From contig JANQII010000178.1 of NCBI GenBank assembly GCA_028282195.1, forward strand, positions 1 through 35,481: a DNA stretch of 35,481 nucleotides, written 5' to 3'. The DNA comes from Prolixibacteraceae bacterium. Its GTDB lineage: Bacteria; Bacteroidota; Bacteroidia; Bacteroidales; Prolixibacteraceae. Numbering within the stretch: position 1 is the stretch's first letter; every line of letters starts with the position of its first letter. A program made the translations under genes and the position numbers. Positions 8,367 to 17,649 of the stretch are shown here, in pieces. The notes beneath the pieces were generated by a model. The model was not told the DNA's origin, did no database searches, and saw only the letters and a list, made by a program, of their open reading frames with translations.

Positions 8367-10523
8367 ATGAAAGTCTATAAAACTGATGAAATCCGGAACA
8401 TTGCTTTAATTGGTAATGCCGGCAGTGGGAAAACCACCCTTGCAGAAGCCATGCTGTTCGAGGGTGGAGTAATTAACCGAAGAGGTGAAATAAATTCAAA
8501 AAACACGGTGTCAGACTTCCAACCGATTGAGCACGAATATGGCAACTCAGTTTTCTCTTCCGTGCTTCACACCGAGTACAACGGCAAAAAAATTAACATT
8601 ATTGACACTCCGGGAATGGATGATTTCCGCGGAAGTGTTATTTCTGCATTACATGTAGTTGGCAGTGCAATTGTAACAATTAATACCCCTCATGGTATTG
8701 AAGCTGGTACTGAAGCAGCCGGGCGTTACATTGAAAAAGCTGGAAAACCTATCATTTTTGTATTCAACCAACTGGATCATGATAATGTAAACTTCGATCA
8801 AACAGTTGAGTCGACAAAAGGTGTTTTTGGAAATAAAGTAACCGTTGTACAATATCCTGTAAATGCAGGACCTGGTTTCGATTCAATCATTGATGTATTG
8901 AAAATGAAGCTTTACAAATATCCGGCGGATGGTGGCAAACCTGAAATTCTGGATATTCCTGATGATGAAAAAGACAGAGCAGAAGAATTGCACAACGAAC
9001 TTGTTGAAATGGCTGCAGAGAATGATGAAGCTTTGATGGAACTTTACTTCGATAAAGGTTCATTAAGCGAAGAAGAAATGCGCCAGGGTATCCGCTTAGG
9101 AATGCAGGACCGTAGCTTATTCCCTATTTTCTGTGCAGATTCTAAACACAACAAAGGTGTAGGCCGCCTGCTTGAATTCATCAGCAACATTACCCCTTCT
9201 CCGGACGATGCTGTTGAAACTCCAGAGATCAATGGTAAAGACGTTGACAAGAGTGCAGGTGCTCCAACTTCATTAATGGTTTTCAAAACAACTATTGAAC
9301 AACACGTTGGTGAAGTTACTTACTTCAAGGTAATGAGCGGTACTGTGAAAGAAGGTATGGACCTTATCGTTCACAAAACCGGTAATAAAGAGCGTATTTC
9401 CCAGATTTTTGTTTCTGCAGGTAAAAACCGTACCAAGGTTACTGAAATGGTTGCCGGCGATATTGGTGCAACTGTTAAGTTAAAAGATGTTAGCGTAAAC
9501 AATACACTTAGCGAGAAATCTGCTAATTACAAATTTGCTGAAATTGATTTCCCAACTTCACGTCACACAGTTGCTCTTAGCGCTGTTAACGAATCTGACG
9601 ATGAGAAAGTAGGTGAAATGTTCCAGAAGCTTAATGATGAAGATCCAACTTACGTTGTTGAGTATTCAAAAGAACTGAAGCAAATGTTGGTTCACTGTCA
9701 GGGTGAATATCATATCAATACATTGAAATGGTATTATACCCATGTATTTAAAATTGACATTGAATTCAAAGATCCTAAGATTCCATATCGTGAAACAATT
9801 ACCAAGCCTGCGCAAGCAGATTACCGCCACAAAAAACAATCAGGGGGTTCTGGTCAGTTTGGTGAAGTTCACATGATTATTGAGCCTTACGTTGAAGGCG
9901 TCCCTGAAAAGAGTGTTTTCAATATGAATGGCAAGGAACAAAAACTTTCAATTCGTGGTACAGAAGAGCATACGCTTGACTGGGGTGGTAAATTGATTTT
10001 CCACAACTGCATTGTTGGTGGTTCCATTGATGCCCGTTTTCATCCAGCTATCTTAAAAGGTATTATGGAGAAAATGAATGAAGGCCCGCTTACGGGTTCT
10101 TATGCCCGTGATATCCGCGTTTATATTTACGATGGAAAAATGCACCCGGTAGATTCAAATGAAATTTCATTTAAACTGGCAGGGCGTAACGCATTCTCAA
10201 TGGCTTTTAAAAATGCAAGCCCAAAAATCCTTGAACCAATTTACAATCTGGAAGTAATGGTGCAAAGCGATCGTATGGGTGATGTAATGAGCGACCTTCA
10301 GGGACGTCGTGCTTTGATTATGGGTATGGGCTCTGAAAAAGGTTATGAGAAAATCAATGCCAAAGTTCCATTAAAAGAAATGAACAAGTATATCACTTCA
10401 TTGAGTTCATTAACCCAGGGACGCGGTATTTTCAGCATGGGATTTGATGCGTACGAAAAAGTACCTCAAGATGTACAAGACGAACTGCTGGCTGCATACG
10501 CTGCAGAGCAGGAAGAAGAATAG
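8367..10523 (+). CDS. fusA2: EF-G paralogue (EF-G2 type) with altered GTPase site
   Basis: A 718-residue translation elongation factor G paralogue. P-loop GNAGSGKT is at 16-23, DTPG at 80-83 and the base-specificity motif is NQLD (134-137) instead of NKxD. Switch I lacks the usual RGITI block (it reads YGNSVFSSV at about 59-67). The G3 motif reads DTPGMDDF where EF-G has DTPGHVDF, so the catalytic His is Met. The ribosome-contacting domains III-V look complete, including HKKQSGGSGQFG and the domain IV loop DGKMHPVDSNE. In Bacteroides thetaiotaomicron a second EF-G (EF-G2) is known that supports translocation without GTPase activity and is needed during starvation and gut colonisation. These changes suggest the same class. 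It stands alone with its own promoter and terminator. Confidence 0.92.
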   Translation: MKVYKTDEIRNIALIGNAGSGKTTLAEAMLFEGGVINRRGEINSKNTVSDFQPIEHEYGNSVFSSVLHTEYNGKKINIIDTPGMDDFRGSVISALHVVGSAIVTINTPHGIEAGTEAAGRYIEKAGKPIIFVFNQLDHDNVNFDQTVESTKGVFGNKVTVVQYPVNAGPGFDSIIDVLKMKLYKYPADGGKPEILDIPDDEKDRAEELHNELVEMAAENDEALMELYFDKGSLSEEEMRQGIRLGMQDRSLFPIFCADSKHNKGVGRLLEFISNITPSPDDAVETPEINGKDVDKSAGAPTSLMVFKTTIEQHVGEVTYFKVMSGTVKEGMDLIVHKTGNKERISQIFVSAGKNRTKVTEMVAGDIGATVKLKDVSVNNTLSEKSANYKFAEIDFPTSRHTVALSAVNESDDEKVGEMFQKLNDEDPTYVVEYSKELKQMLVHCQGEYHINTLKWYYTHVFKIDIEFKDPKIPYRETITKPAQADYRHKKQSGGSGQFGEVHMIIEPYVEGVPEKSVFNMNGKEQKLSIRGTEEHTLDWGGKLIFHNCIVGGSIDARFHPAILKGIMEKMNEGPLTGSYARDIRVYIYDGKMHPVDSNEISFKLAGRNAFSMAFKNASPKILEPIYNLEVMVQSDRMGDVMSDLQGRRALIMGMGSEKGYEKINAKVPLKEMNKYITSLSSLTQGRGIFSMGFDAYEKVPQDVQDELLAAYAAEQEEE

Positions 10524-10570
10524 AACCAATTCTAATCCAAACATAGTTTTACTAAACTAAAATGAAAGGA

Positions 10571-10600
10571 CCCCGGATCAGCCAATCCGGGGTTTCTTTG
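10571..10600 (+). terminator. Rho-independent terminator of the EF-G paralogue
   Basis: CCCCGGAT (10571-10578) pairs with ATCCGGGG (10585-10592) around a six-base loop and is followed by TTTCTTTG. It lies 47 bases past the stop codon. Confidence 0.88.
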
Positions 10601-10771
10601 TATATGGACATCTGGATACTTGATTCTAGTCTCTGGTTTTTTGACTTCAATTTTCTTAACTTGTGCTGAACAATGGATACTTTAATAAGAATGCTGTACC
10701 ATAATACTGATGTGGATTTATATGTATACTTATTACAGATATACCATGAAAGGATAATATAAAACCAAAAT

Positions 10772-12073
10772 ATGAAACTCCATTTTTACATTTTGTTTGT
10801 TTTTATGTTTTCACATATTGATGCTGGTGCACAGTGGGTAATTAAAAATCTTGAAGAAAATTCCTATAAGCTCGGAAATATCAAGTTTCAAAATGACTCA
10901 CTGGGATATTTGATTGGGGGTGATTCGTACTTTCTTAGAACTCAAAATACTGGGGAAAATTGGGAAAAACTTCAAATCGATACCCAAATCAACATTGATG
11001 ACTATCAACTTATTGGAGATTCTTCAATTTTTGCAGTCGGCGATAGCAAACTGGTTAAGTCTATGGATTTTGGAGAGAATTGGGATTCTATTTCAAGTTT
11101 AAGCAAGAAACAACTACATACTCTCTGGTTCTTTGATAATGATACCGGCATCGTTGCGGGTTATGATGGTATTTACAAAACAGTCGATAATGGCATTTCA
11201 TGGGATACAGTTTGGAGTGTAACTCAGCAGGGATATAAATATGGTGAAATAAAACAAATATATTTTCCTTCATCCAATATTGGATATGCTATTGGTATGG
11301 GAAGAAATCAAACTAACAATCCAGGTTTTGACAATTTCCTTTTAAAATCCGCTGATTCAGGAAAAACATGGGAAAAAATTAAAATATTTTCAGGTAGCCT
11401 GACAACTATTTGCTTTACCAATGAAGAAACCGGATTTGTAGGAACAGAAACAGGCACAATACATAAAACCGAAGATGCAGGCAATAATTGGACAGAATCA
11501 TTGAAAACAAACGGAGGCCCGGTAAGATCAATTCAATTCATATCTGAAACTAAAGGTTATGCAACTGGTGGGGTTACCGGTTACGTTACATCCGGAGGTT
11601 ATTATAGTTTTTTCATCTCTCAAACGGTTGATGCCGGGCAAACCTGGGCAACCTATGATACGACAGGCATTCCTTTAAATTCCATTTGTTTTATCGATGA
11701 AAATATTGGATTTGTTGCCGGTGAATTTGAATTAATAATGAAATCGAATGGAGGAATTAACTTCCTGCCTGAGGATTATCCATGGCATTTGGTTGAGGAT
11801 ACAGGCATTAATGAGAAAGAAGGGCTTGATTTCGGTTTTAATATCTATCCAAATCCAACAAACGGAATTCTTATTGTTCAAAAGATTATACCTACAGAAA
11901 AAATAGTAAACGTACGTCTGTTTAATATGTCTGGAAAACAAATTGACATCAGGGATAAAGTTGTTACTCCGGAAGAAATTCAATTAAATACATCAGCGTT
12001 GGCTCCTGGTACGTATATTATACAGGTCGTCTTTGATAATAGGGTTAAAGCAAAAAAGTTTGTAAAGAGATAA
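10772..12073 (+). CDS. Secreted YCF48/BNR-like beta-propeller with T9SS sorting domain
   Basis: A 433-residue secreted protein. A signal peptide (MKLHFYILFVFMFSHIDAGAQ) precedes repeated blades of the photosystem-stability-factor/YCF48 type. Recurrent motifs are GYLIGGDS, FLRTQNTGENWEKL, GIVAGYDGIYKTVDNG, GFVGTETGTIHKTEDAGNNW and GFVAGEFELIMKSNGG. The C-terminal 80 residues form a type A T9SS signal (FNIYPNPTNGILIVQ, then LAPGTYIIQVVFDNRVKAKKFVKR). In Bacteroidota such propellers are surface or extracellular proteins, usually of unknown binding target. No neighbour suggests a partner. Confidence 0.88.
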   Translation: MKLHFYILFVFMFSHIDAGAQWVIKNLEENSYKLGNIKFQNDSLGYLIGGDSYFLRTQNTGENWEKLQIDTQINIDDYQLIGDSSIFAVGDSKLVKSMDFGENWDSISSLSKKQLHTLWFFDNDTGIVAGYDGIYKTVDNGISWDTVWSVTQQGYKYGEIKQIYFPSSNIGYAIGMGRNQTNNPGFDNFLLKSADSGKTWEKIKIFSGSLTTICFTNEETGFVGTETGTIHKTEDAGNNWTESLKTNGGPVRSIQFISETKGYATGGVTGYVTSGGYYSFFISQTVDAGQTWATYDTTGIPLNSICFIDENIGFVAGEFELIMKSNGGINFLPEDYPWHLVEDTGINEKEGLDFGFNIYPNPTNGILIVQKIIPTEKIVNVRLFNMSGKQIDIRDKVVTPEEIQLNTSALAPGTYIIQVVFDNRVKAKKFVKR

Positions 12074-12175
12074 CTAATTTTTATAACATTCTTCCATATT
12101 GCATTGCGACGGTTACTGTTTTTCAGGCCTCTGATACAAACCACTCAAATACATTCAACAATAAAACCAAACACC

Positions 12176-12553
12176 ATGAACCTACAAGAAAATAAAAACA
12201 ACGCCATAGCATTTTACAAAATGGCTTATGAAGGAAATCCAAGGGAAGCTGTAGAAAAGTATATTGGTAAAGAATACATACAACACAATCCGGCTGTTTC
12301 CGATGGCACACAAGGTTTTATCGACTACTTTGAACGGATGCAAAAGGAGTATCCTGATAAATCAATTGAATTTGTACGATGTATCGCTGAAGGAAACCTG
12401 GTTGCATTACATACGCATCAAATATGGCCCGGCAATGATGAGTATGTCACCATGGACTTTTTCCGCTTTGATGAAAACGGAAAAATATGCGAGCACTGGG
12501 ACGCTATTCAACAAATCCCTAAAAACTCAGCAAACCCAAATACGATGTATTAG
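12176..12553 (+). CDS. SnoaL-like (NTF2 fold) protein
   Basis: A 125-residue NTF2-fold protein of the predicted SnoaL-like group (COG4922 type). Visible motifs are KEYIQHNPAVSDGTQGFIDYF near the middle and HQIWPGNDEYVTMDFFRFDENGKICEHWD near the end; the conserved His, Asn and Asp residues line the pocket in this fold. The start was set at MNLQENKNNA because the 24 codons before it look like upstream leader (MRRLLFFRPLIQTTQ). It is a single-gene unit and its substrate is unknown. Confidence 0.82.
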   Translation: MNLQENKNNAIAFYKMAYEGNPREAVEKYIGKEYIQHNPAVSDGTQGFIDYFERMQKEYPDKSIEFVRCIAEGNLVALHTHQIWPGNDEYVTMDFFRFDENGKICEHWDAIQQIPKNSANPNTMY

Positions 12554-12697
12554 AAAAACCTGTTCCTTATTTTTATGTATCAAGACTAAGCTCCAGATTT
12601 CTCATATTACGATCTTGAGATTACATCACCTCTAAGAGTAATGCCATTGGATATCCCATAAATTGCTTCTATCTTCAAACTTCAAACTTCTGGCTTT

Positions 12698-14758
12698 TTA
12701 CTTCTCTATTCTTATCCGTGCATCAACGGCAACAATTTTATCTCCCTGCCCTAGCAATGGGTTAATGTCCATTTCCTTAATTTCAACAGCAAAGCGCAAC
12801 ATGCTTGAAAGACGAACAATAATTTCTGCAAACTTACGCTGATTAACGCCTTCCTGCCCTCGGTATCCTTTAATGATTTTGTACGATTTCAGGTTTTTAA
12901 TCATTGATGACGCTTCACACATCCCAAGAGGAGCAAGGCCGGAAGTAACATCTTTCAAAACCTCAACCATTATGCCGCCCATACCACAAAGGATAACATG
13001 CCCAAAACGATCTTCATATTTTGCACCAAGGAACAGTTCTATACCCGAAGCCATTTCAGCCATTAACACCGAAGTCGTTTCAGGGATTTTTATCAAACGA
13101 TCAAACTCCTTTTTCACCGTTTCCATATCGCGAACATTCAGCACCACCCCGTCAACATCCGTTTTATGGACCGGACCAATCACTTTCATCACTAGCGGGA
13201 AACCTATTTCAGTGGCTGATTCAACAGCTTCATCAGTTGTTGTTGCCACCAATTCTTTAACCCGGGGAATACCTGCAGCATCAAATAAACGATGAATTAC
13301 CCCGGGCGGCTGATAACCATTTTCTGCCTCATCAACAATCCGCCTCATCTCCGGAATATCGATTCCATCGAGGAAAATCCCTTCGTCATGTGGTTTTGGA
13401 GTATTGTAAACCCGAGTCAATGCCCTTCCCAAAAGAACCTCATCCGGGAAATTTACATTGCCTTCCGAAAGGAAATAAGCCAAATCTGACTTTACATTAA
13501 TAACCGATGGGAGAATGGGATAAATTGGCTTTTTGCAAGTCTCCATCTTTTCATCCAGCACTTTATAAACATCCCTAACAGGAAACAACCCAGGGCTTCC
13601 ATAAATAACTGCCATCCCATCAATGTCATCAAAATCATTCTCACAAGCATCAATGATTGTTCCCAATTGTTCAGCGTTTCCTGTAGCCAAAAAGTCAATG
13701 GGGTTTTCCACCGACGAACCGGGATAAAGCTTTTCTATAAGAGCTGTCTTCTGAGGCGAATCTTCTATATGCGGAATTTTCAAACCACCATCTTCCAAAG
13801 CATCGGTCAGCATAACAGCAGGCCCTCCTGCATGGGTTACAATAGCCATGCGTTTGCCCTTCATTTCCTTACACATGAAAACATTGGCAACGGTAGTCAA
13901 TTCTTCCCGCCCGTAACAACGAACAATTCCTGCTTTACGGAACAAAGCCTCAACAGCCAGGTCAGAACTTGCCATCGCACCCGTATGGGAAGAAGCTGCC
14001 CTGCTTCCGGCATCGCTTGAGCCAGCTTTAATCGCTGCAATTTTACACCCCTTATTAATCAGGGAAATTGCATGCTTCAAAAGTTTATCGGGGTTATTAA
14101 TGCTTTCAATATATAATAGTTTAATGCGCGTACTGGTTTCAGGATTAAAAACATCATCCATAAATTCAAGTACATCTTCAACCCCTACCTGAGCTGAATT
14201 ACCTACGGAGAATACACTGGCAAAATGCAATCCTTTTGGAATACCTGATTCCATAATAAAAACAGCAGTAGCCCCTGAGCTTGAAATAAAATCGCAGCCC
14301 ATTTGATCCAGTTTCGGAACCGGAGTGGTAAACACACTTGCATGAACAGGTGTGATAATCCCAATGCAATTCGGTCCAATTAGCGAAGCACCATATTTAT
14401 TAGCTGTAGCAACAATCTCATCTTCCAACTTTTTCCCCTCTTCACTTTCTTCACTAAAGCCGGCCGATATAATAATTATGCCTCTTGTTTCTTTATCCCT
14501 GCACAATTCCAAAACCGTTTGTGGGCAAAACTTTGCAGGAATAGCCAAAACTGCAGTTTCAACGTTTGGTAATTCTGCAACAGAGGCACATGCTTTTATT
14601 CCCTGAACTTCCTTAGTTTTTGGGTTTACAACATGCAGGTCACCTTCGTAATTATTATCTATTAAGTTTTTTAGAAGCTTACCCCCAGGTTTGGAAATAT
14701 CATTTGAGGCACCAATAACAACAATACTTTTAGGCCAGATCAATTCACGTGTTAGCAT
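12698..14758 (-). CDS. Acyl/acetyl-CoA synthetase, ADP-forming, fused alpha and beta subunits
   Basis: A 686-residue enzyme that converts acyl-CoA + ADP + phosphate to acid + ATP + CoA (reversible), usually making ATP from acetyl-CoA during fermentation. The N-terminal CoA-binding Rossmann domain (SIVVIGASND) is followed by succinyl-CoA-ligase-like domains that contain the phosphorylatable His258 (SSHTGAMASSD). The C-terminal ATP-grasp domain begins near 490 (GIPRVKELVATT, then FPLVMKVIGPVHKTDVDGV). Length and order match the fused ACD-type enzymes. A CAAAATTA element at 14779-14786 (TAATTTTG on the minus strand) may be its promoter. The substrate range cannot be read from the sequence. Confidence 0.9.
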   Translation of the reverse strand: MLTRELIWPKSIVVIGASNDISKPGGKLLKNLIDNNYEGDLHVVNPKTKEVQGIKACASVAELPNVETAVLAIPAKFCPQTVLELCRDKETRGIIIISAGFSEESEEGKKLEDEIVATANKYGASLIGPNCIGIITPVHASVFTTPVPKLDQMGCDFISSSGATAVFIMESGIPKGLHFASVFSVGNSAQVGVEDVLEFMDDVFNPETSTRIKLLYIESINNPDKLLKHAISLINKGCKIAAIKAGSSDAGSRAASSHTGAMASSDLAVEALFRKAGIVRCYGREELTTVANVFMCKEMKGKRMAIVTHAGGPAVMLTDALEDGGLKIPHIEDSPQKTALIEKLYPGSSVENPIDFLATGNAEQLGTIIDACENDFDDIDGMAVIYGSPGLFPVRDVYKVLDEKMETCKKPIYPILPSVINVKSDLAYFLSEGNVNFPDEVLLGRALTRVYNTPKPHDEGIFLDGIDIPEMRRIVDEAENGYQPPGVIHRLFDAAGIPRVKELVATTTDEAVESATEIGFPLVMKVIGPVHKTDVDGVVLNVRDMETVKKEFDRLIKIPETTSVLMAEMASGIELFLGAKYEDRFGHVILCGMGGIMVEVLKDVTSGLAPLGMCEASSMIKNLKSYKIIKGYRGQEGVNQRKFAEIIVRLSSMLRFAVEIKEMDINPLLGQGDKIVAVDARIRIEK

Positions 14759-14778
14759 AACTGCAATTTTATTTTTAT

Positions 14779-14786
14779 CAAAATTA
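14779..14786 (-). promoter_or_regulatory. Possible -7 element of the acyl-CoA synthetase gene
   Basis: The minus strand reads TAATTTTG, matching TAnnTTTG, 20 bases before the start codon. No convincing -33 TTTG is found at the right distance, so support is partial. Confidence 0.4.
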
Positions 14787-14888
14787 CAATGTTACATAAG
14801 GTAAAGTTCTGACATAATTCATGAAGTCCTATATTTTTAAAGTTTTTTAAGAACATCTTTTGTTTTTTTTGAATAGTTTTGAAACAAG

Positions 14889-15704
14889 ATGAGCAACCTG
14901 TCAGATCAACGAATAATGGTTTACTGTGATTTTTCACAGTCAATGAACGATGCAATTGTGCATGGTGTTCGAATTGCCGATATTTTTAAAAAGGAACTTT
15001 GTCTGTTTCATGCACTTGGCAAAAAAGGCCGCGATGAAAAACTGGCCGTACAAAAAAGCCTGGCCGTTATTATCCGAAAATTAAAAAAAGACCTGCCAAG
15101 AATGTCAATCTCCAGCTTAACATTGAAAGGAGATTTATCTGAAGCAATTGACCGGGTTGCCGAACAGTATGATGGAATCATGCTCATACTTGCAACTGAC
15201 AGGCTAAAACAGAAAATGGCTGCACTTCAATTAAGTCCAATCCCATTTTTATTTGTTAGCGGAAGTAGTGAAAGCCAACTTCGTTACGACAAGATTCTTC
15301 TTCCGGTTGATTTCAGAACGGTTATGAAAGATACATCATTATGGGCATCCTATTTTGGCCGGTTCAATAAATCATCAACGCTCGTATTAAGTGCCAATGA
15401 CAATGATTTGGATCAAAAGAAAAAGATCAAAAAGAACATCCGGTTTATTGAGAAGTTACTGATGAACCTTCAGCTGGATGTAAAATTTGAGAACGCAAAA
15501 AAAGGCAGTTTGGGATTACCGGGTGAGTCTCTTTCTAAATGCACTGCTACGAAATCAAACCTATTAATTATACCATCAAGCAAAAACATAAGTTTGATTG
15601 ATATGATTATTGGCTTACCTGAAACGAAAATCATCAAAAAAGCAAAAGAACATCCGGTTCTTTGCATCAACCCAAAACGTGATATGTATATATTGTGTGA
15701 TTAA
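14889..15704 (+). CDS. Universal stress protein-like protein, two USP domains
   Basis: A 271-residue cytoplasmic protein. An N-terminal USP-like half begins RIMVYCDFSQSMNDAIVHG, with the alternating beta/alpha pattern seen in the family. A second half begins YDKILLPVDFRTVMKDTSLWASYFGR. The C-terminal ATP-binding loop G-x2-G-x9-G-S is not preserved (IIPSSKNISLIDMIIGLPETK), so nucleotide binding is doubtful in that half. It is divergent from the acyl-CoA synthetase, separated by 130 bases. It resembles the USP at 17650-18792 in organisation but lacks the TPR tail. Confidence 0.72.
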   Translation: MSNLSDQRIMVYCDFSQSMNDAIVHGVRIADIFKKELCLFHALGKKGRDEKLAVQKSLAVIIRKLKKDLPRMSISSLTLKGDLSEAIDRVAEQYDGIMLILATDRLKQKMAALQLSPIPFLFVSGSSESQLRYDKILLPVDFRTVMKDTSLWASYFGRFNKSSTLVLSANDNDLDQKKKIKKNIRFIEKLLMNLQLDVKFENAKKGSLGLPGESLSKCTATKSNLLIIPSSKNISLIDMIIGLPETKIIKKAKEHPVLCINPKRDMYILCD

Positions 15705-15707
15705 CAG

Positions 15708-15780
15708 ATGGAAGTTAGAAGTCTGAAGTTGGAAGTTAAATCTCTTCAAGCTTCCACCTCCCAGCTTCCGACAATACACA
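15708..15780. repeat. Degenerate GAAGTT-type repeat with inverted halves
   Basis: The stretch GGAAGTTAGAAGTCTGAAG followed by GTTGGAAGTT is partly mirrored by AAGCTTCCACCTCCCAGCTT. A reverse-oriented relative (CTTCAAACTTCAAACTTC) lies at about 12672-12692. These look like a low-complexity repeat family of the intergenic regions. Confidence 0.45.
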
Positions 15781-15815
15781 TTTTTTCATACTTTTGGAAA
15801 TCAAAAAAATCGAAC

Positions 15816-16802
15816 ATGCGCTACATTGCATTATTAGCTACTTTGCTAATCTCAACCATATCTTTTTCTCAAAAACTGGAATACAACGTTTCGTTTTATG
15901 GCTTTGGTGATAATCGTGAATTTTCCAATAGTAAAATGGCTCCCTCACAAACTATTTTAGGGGAACGAACCAGTTTTGAAATTGGAACAACCCTGGAAGA
16001 AAACCATCAGTTTAGAGTAGGGTTAAATCATCTATTTGAATTTGGTAGTGATATTGATTTCAACCAACCAAAACTAACTGCATATTATCATTTCTCCGAC
16101 AAGAAGAAAGAGTTCTACTTCGGTGCCTTCCCGAGAATGGATGTTATGGATTTTCCGCTGGCAATACTTACGGACACATTACACTATTATCGTCCAAACA
16201 TTGAAGGCTTTCTGGGGAAATACACCTGGGAACAGGGTTATCAGGGCGGTTTTGTGGACTGGACAGGGAGGCAATCTGAAGAGGTAAGAGAGGCTTTTTT
16301 AGCTGGAACCTTTGGTAAAATAAACATGAACCAGTTCTTTTTCGAGAACTATTTCGTGATGTACCATCTTGCCAATGATGCCAGTGCAGATCCAGATGTA
16401 CATATTCAGGATAATGCAGCATTTGCTTTTTATCTTGGAACTGATTTAAAGAAACTAATCCCTCTTCAAAAAGCTTATATAAAAGTGGGTACATTGGGCT
16501 CAATTTTTCGCGAACGTAGCGTAACCGATGGTTATATAAAAGCATGGAGTTTTGTTGGCGGGCTTTATGGGGAAAGTAAGAACTTTGCCTTTAAAACATC
16601 CTGGCATGCGGGTGATGGCCACCGCATAACCTTTGGTGATCGTTTTTACGATGCTGACAGCTATGTTCGGACTGACATCTTTTGGAAATTCATAAAGGCT
16701 GGAAATATTCAGGGTAAATTCAATTTGTCCTTCCACCTTGTTGACGGCAGTGAGCTGGATCAATCGCAACAGCTTTCATTGATTTACAGGTTTGGGAATT
16801 AG
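15816..16802 (+). CDS. Outer-membrane beta-barrel protein of unknown function
   Basis: A 328-residue protein with a signal peptide (MRYIALLATLLISTISFSQ). It then has many alternating hydrophobic/polar strands with aromatic residues (KLEYNVSFYGFGDN, EFYFGAFPRMD, FNLSFHLVDGSELD) and ends with a short aromatic strand LSLIYRFGN, as outer-membrane barrels do. I do not recognise a named family. The start is taken at this ATG because a signal peptide follows. The frame stays open from 15708 through repeat-like DNA that is unlikely to be translated. It lies in the same direction as the upstream USP gene. Confidence 0.72.
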   Translation: MRYIALLATLLISTISFSQKLEYNVSFYGFGDNREFSNSKMAPSQTILGERTSFEIGTTLEENHQFRVGLNHLFEFGSDIDFNQPKLTAYYHFSDKKKEFYFGAFPRMDVMDFPLAILTDTLHYYRPNIEGFLGKYTWEQGYQGGFVDWTGRQSEEVREAFLAGTFGKINMNQFFFENYFVMYHLANDASADPDVHIQDNAAFAFYLGTDLKKLIPLQKAYIKVGTLGSIFRERSVTDGYIKAWSFVGGLYGESKNFAFKTSWHAGDGHRITFGDRFYDADSYVRTDIFWKFIKAGNIQGKFNLSFHLVDGSELDQSQQLSLIYRFGN

Positions 16803-16893
16803 TGACTAATAGTTCGTTCATAAAATTTGCAAAACTGAGGATTTTCTCACTTTTTTACCTCTCATAAATTCTATCGAAACTCCCTAACGAAGA

Positions 16894-16915
16894 GGGGGAA
16901 ATCCCCCTTTGGGGG
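16894..16915. repeat. G/C-tract alternative hairpins before the DUF559 gene
   Basis: GGGGG AAAT CCCCC can form one hairpin (16894-16907). The same C-run can pair with the following tract as CCCCC TTT GGGGG (16903-16915). The two are mutually exclusive. G-tract elements of this kind often accompany DUF559 genes in Bacteroidota. Confidence 0.45.
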
Positions 16916-17325
16916 ACATAGGGGTTCTTAATGTACTATGTTCAGTGGAAACTTTAAGACCCAGATGGTTAACGGCCGATCAAAAATATTATCCACACTT
17001 AATTGATGAGAGGAAAAGGTTAAAAAAGGAGATGACCGAAGCAGAAAAAATATTATGGCAGGAACTACCGAACAAGAAACTGGGCGTAAAATTCCGTAGG
17101 CTGCATGTTGTAGGCTGCTACATCCCTGATTTTGTTTGTTTGCCCTTAAAATTGATTATCGAAGTAGATGGGGGCATTCATTTAAAACAAAAGGAGCGTG
17201 ATAATATGCGAGACGAACGTTTAAACTTATCAGGGACGTTAAGATTTACAAATGGGAAAGTAATTGGCAACATAAAGGAAGTATGTCTTGAAATTAGAAA
17301 TGTCATAGAAAATTTAAGGAGTTGA
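16909..17325 (+). CDS. DUF559 protein (Vsr/PD-(D/E)XK nuclease-like)
   Basis: A small nuclease-like protein of 138 residues at most. The DUF559 core is clear: MTEAEKILWQELPNKKLG, KFRRLHVVGCYIPDFVC and LKLIIEVDGGIH, giving the PD-x(n)-ExDG arrangement of the PD-(D/E)XK fold. The C-terminal part (LRFTNGKVIGNIKEVCLEI) corresponds to the usual R-x-x-N/x-EV block. The first 35 residues overlap G-tract repeat DNA and are probably not native, so the true start may be an internal ATG such as MTEAEK near residue 42. Activity is untested for most members, and the gene is typical of mobile accessory content. Confidence 0.75.
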   Translation: MGDIGVLNVLCSVETLRPRWLTADQKYYPHLIDERKRLKKEMTEAEKILWQELPNKKLGVKFRRLHVVGCYIPDFVCLPLKLIIEVDGGIHLKQKERDNMRDERLNLSGTLRFTNGKVIGNIKEVCLEIRNVIENLRS

Positions 17326-17649
17326 AGTTTTGACCATGGGTTAGATTTCATCTTCTCAATAGTCCCGAATTCTATTGGAAGAAGTAAAACCAAGGATTTT
17401 CCAGGAGCCAAAACGTAGTACTTAAAAAAGATTAAATGTTCAAATATTTGTTAATAGCCATTTTAATCCCCCGGTAAATCATCCTTGAAAAATAAAAACA
17501 TAAATCTATAAAATTCAGCAACTTAACATATACCAGGCATATTAAATCCAAATCAAAAGTATTCTTTTGTATGAATTTTTATTTCACATTAATCACTTCT
17601 GTACCAAACCAAACAAAAAAAGGGTTTGTTATCAAATAAAAACTGAAAT
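17326..17649. other. Non-coding gap before the USP-TPR gene
   Basis: A 324-base AT-rich stretch. I see no gene, no long repeat and no convincing TAnnTTTG promoter. A weak AAACC/GGTTT pairing lies near 17615-17630. Confidence 0.5.

Noticed and set aside
12104-12175. N-terminal extension of the SnoaL-like protein
   Set aside because: The 24 extra codons have no family counterpart, and the internal ATG gives the normal N-terminus.
14874-14881. TAGTTTTG as promoter of the USP gene at 14889
   Set aside because: It ends 7 bases before the ATG and no TTTG is found at the right distance upstream.
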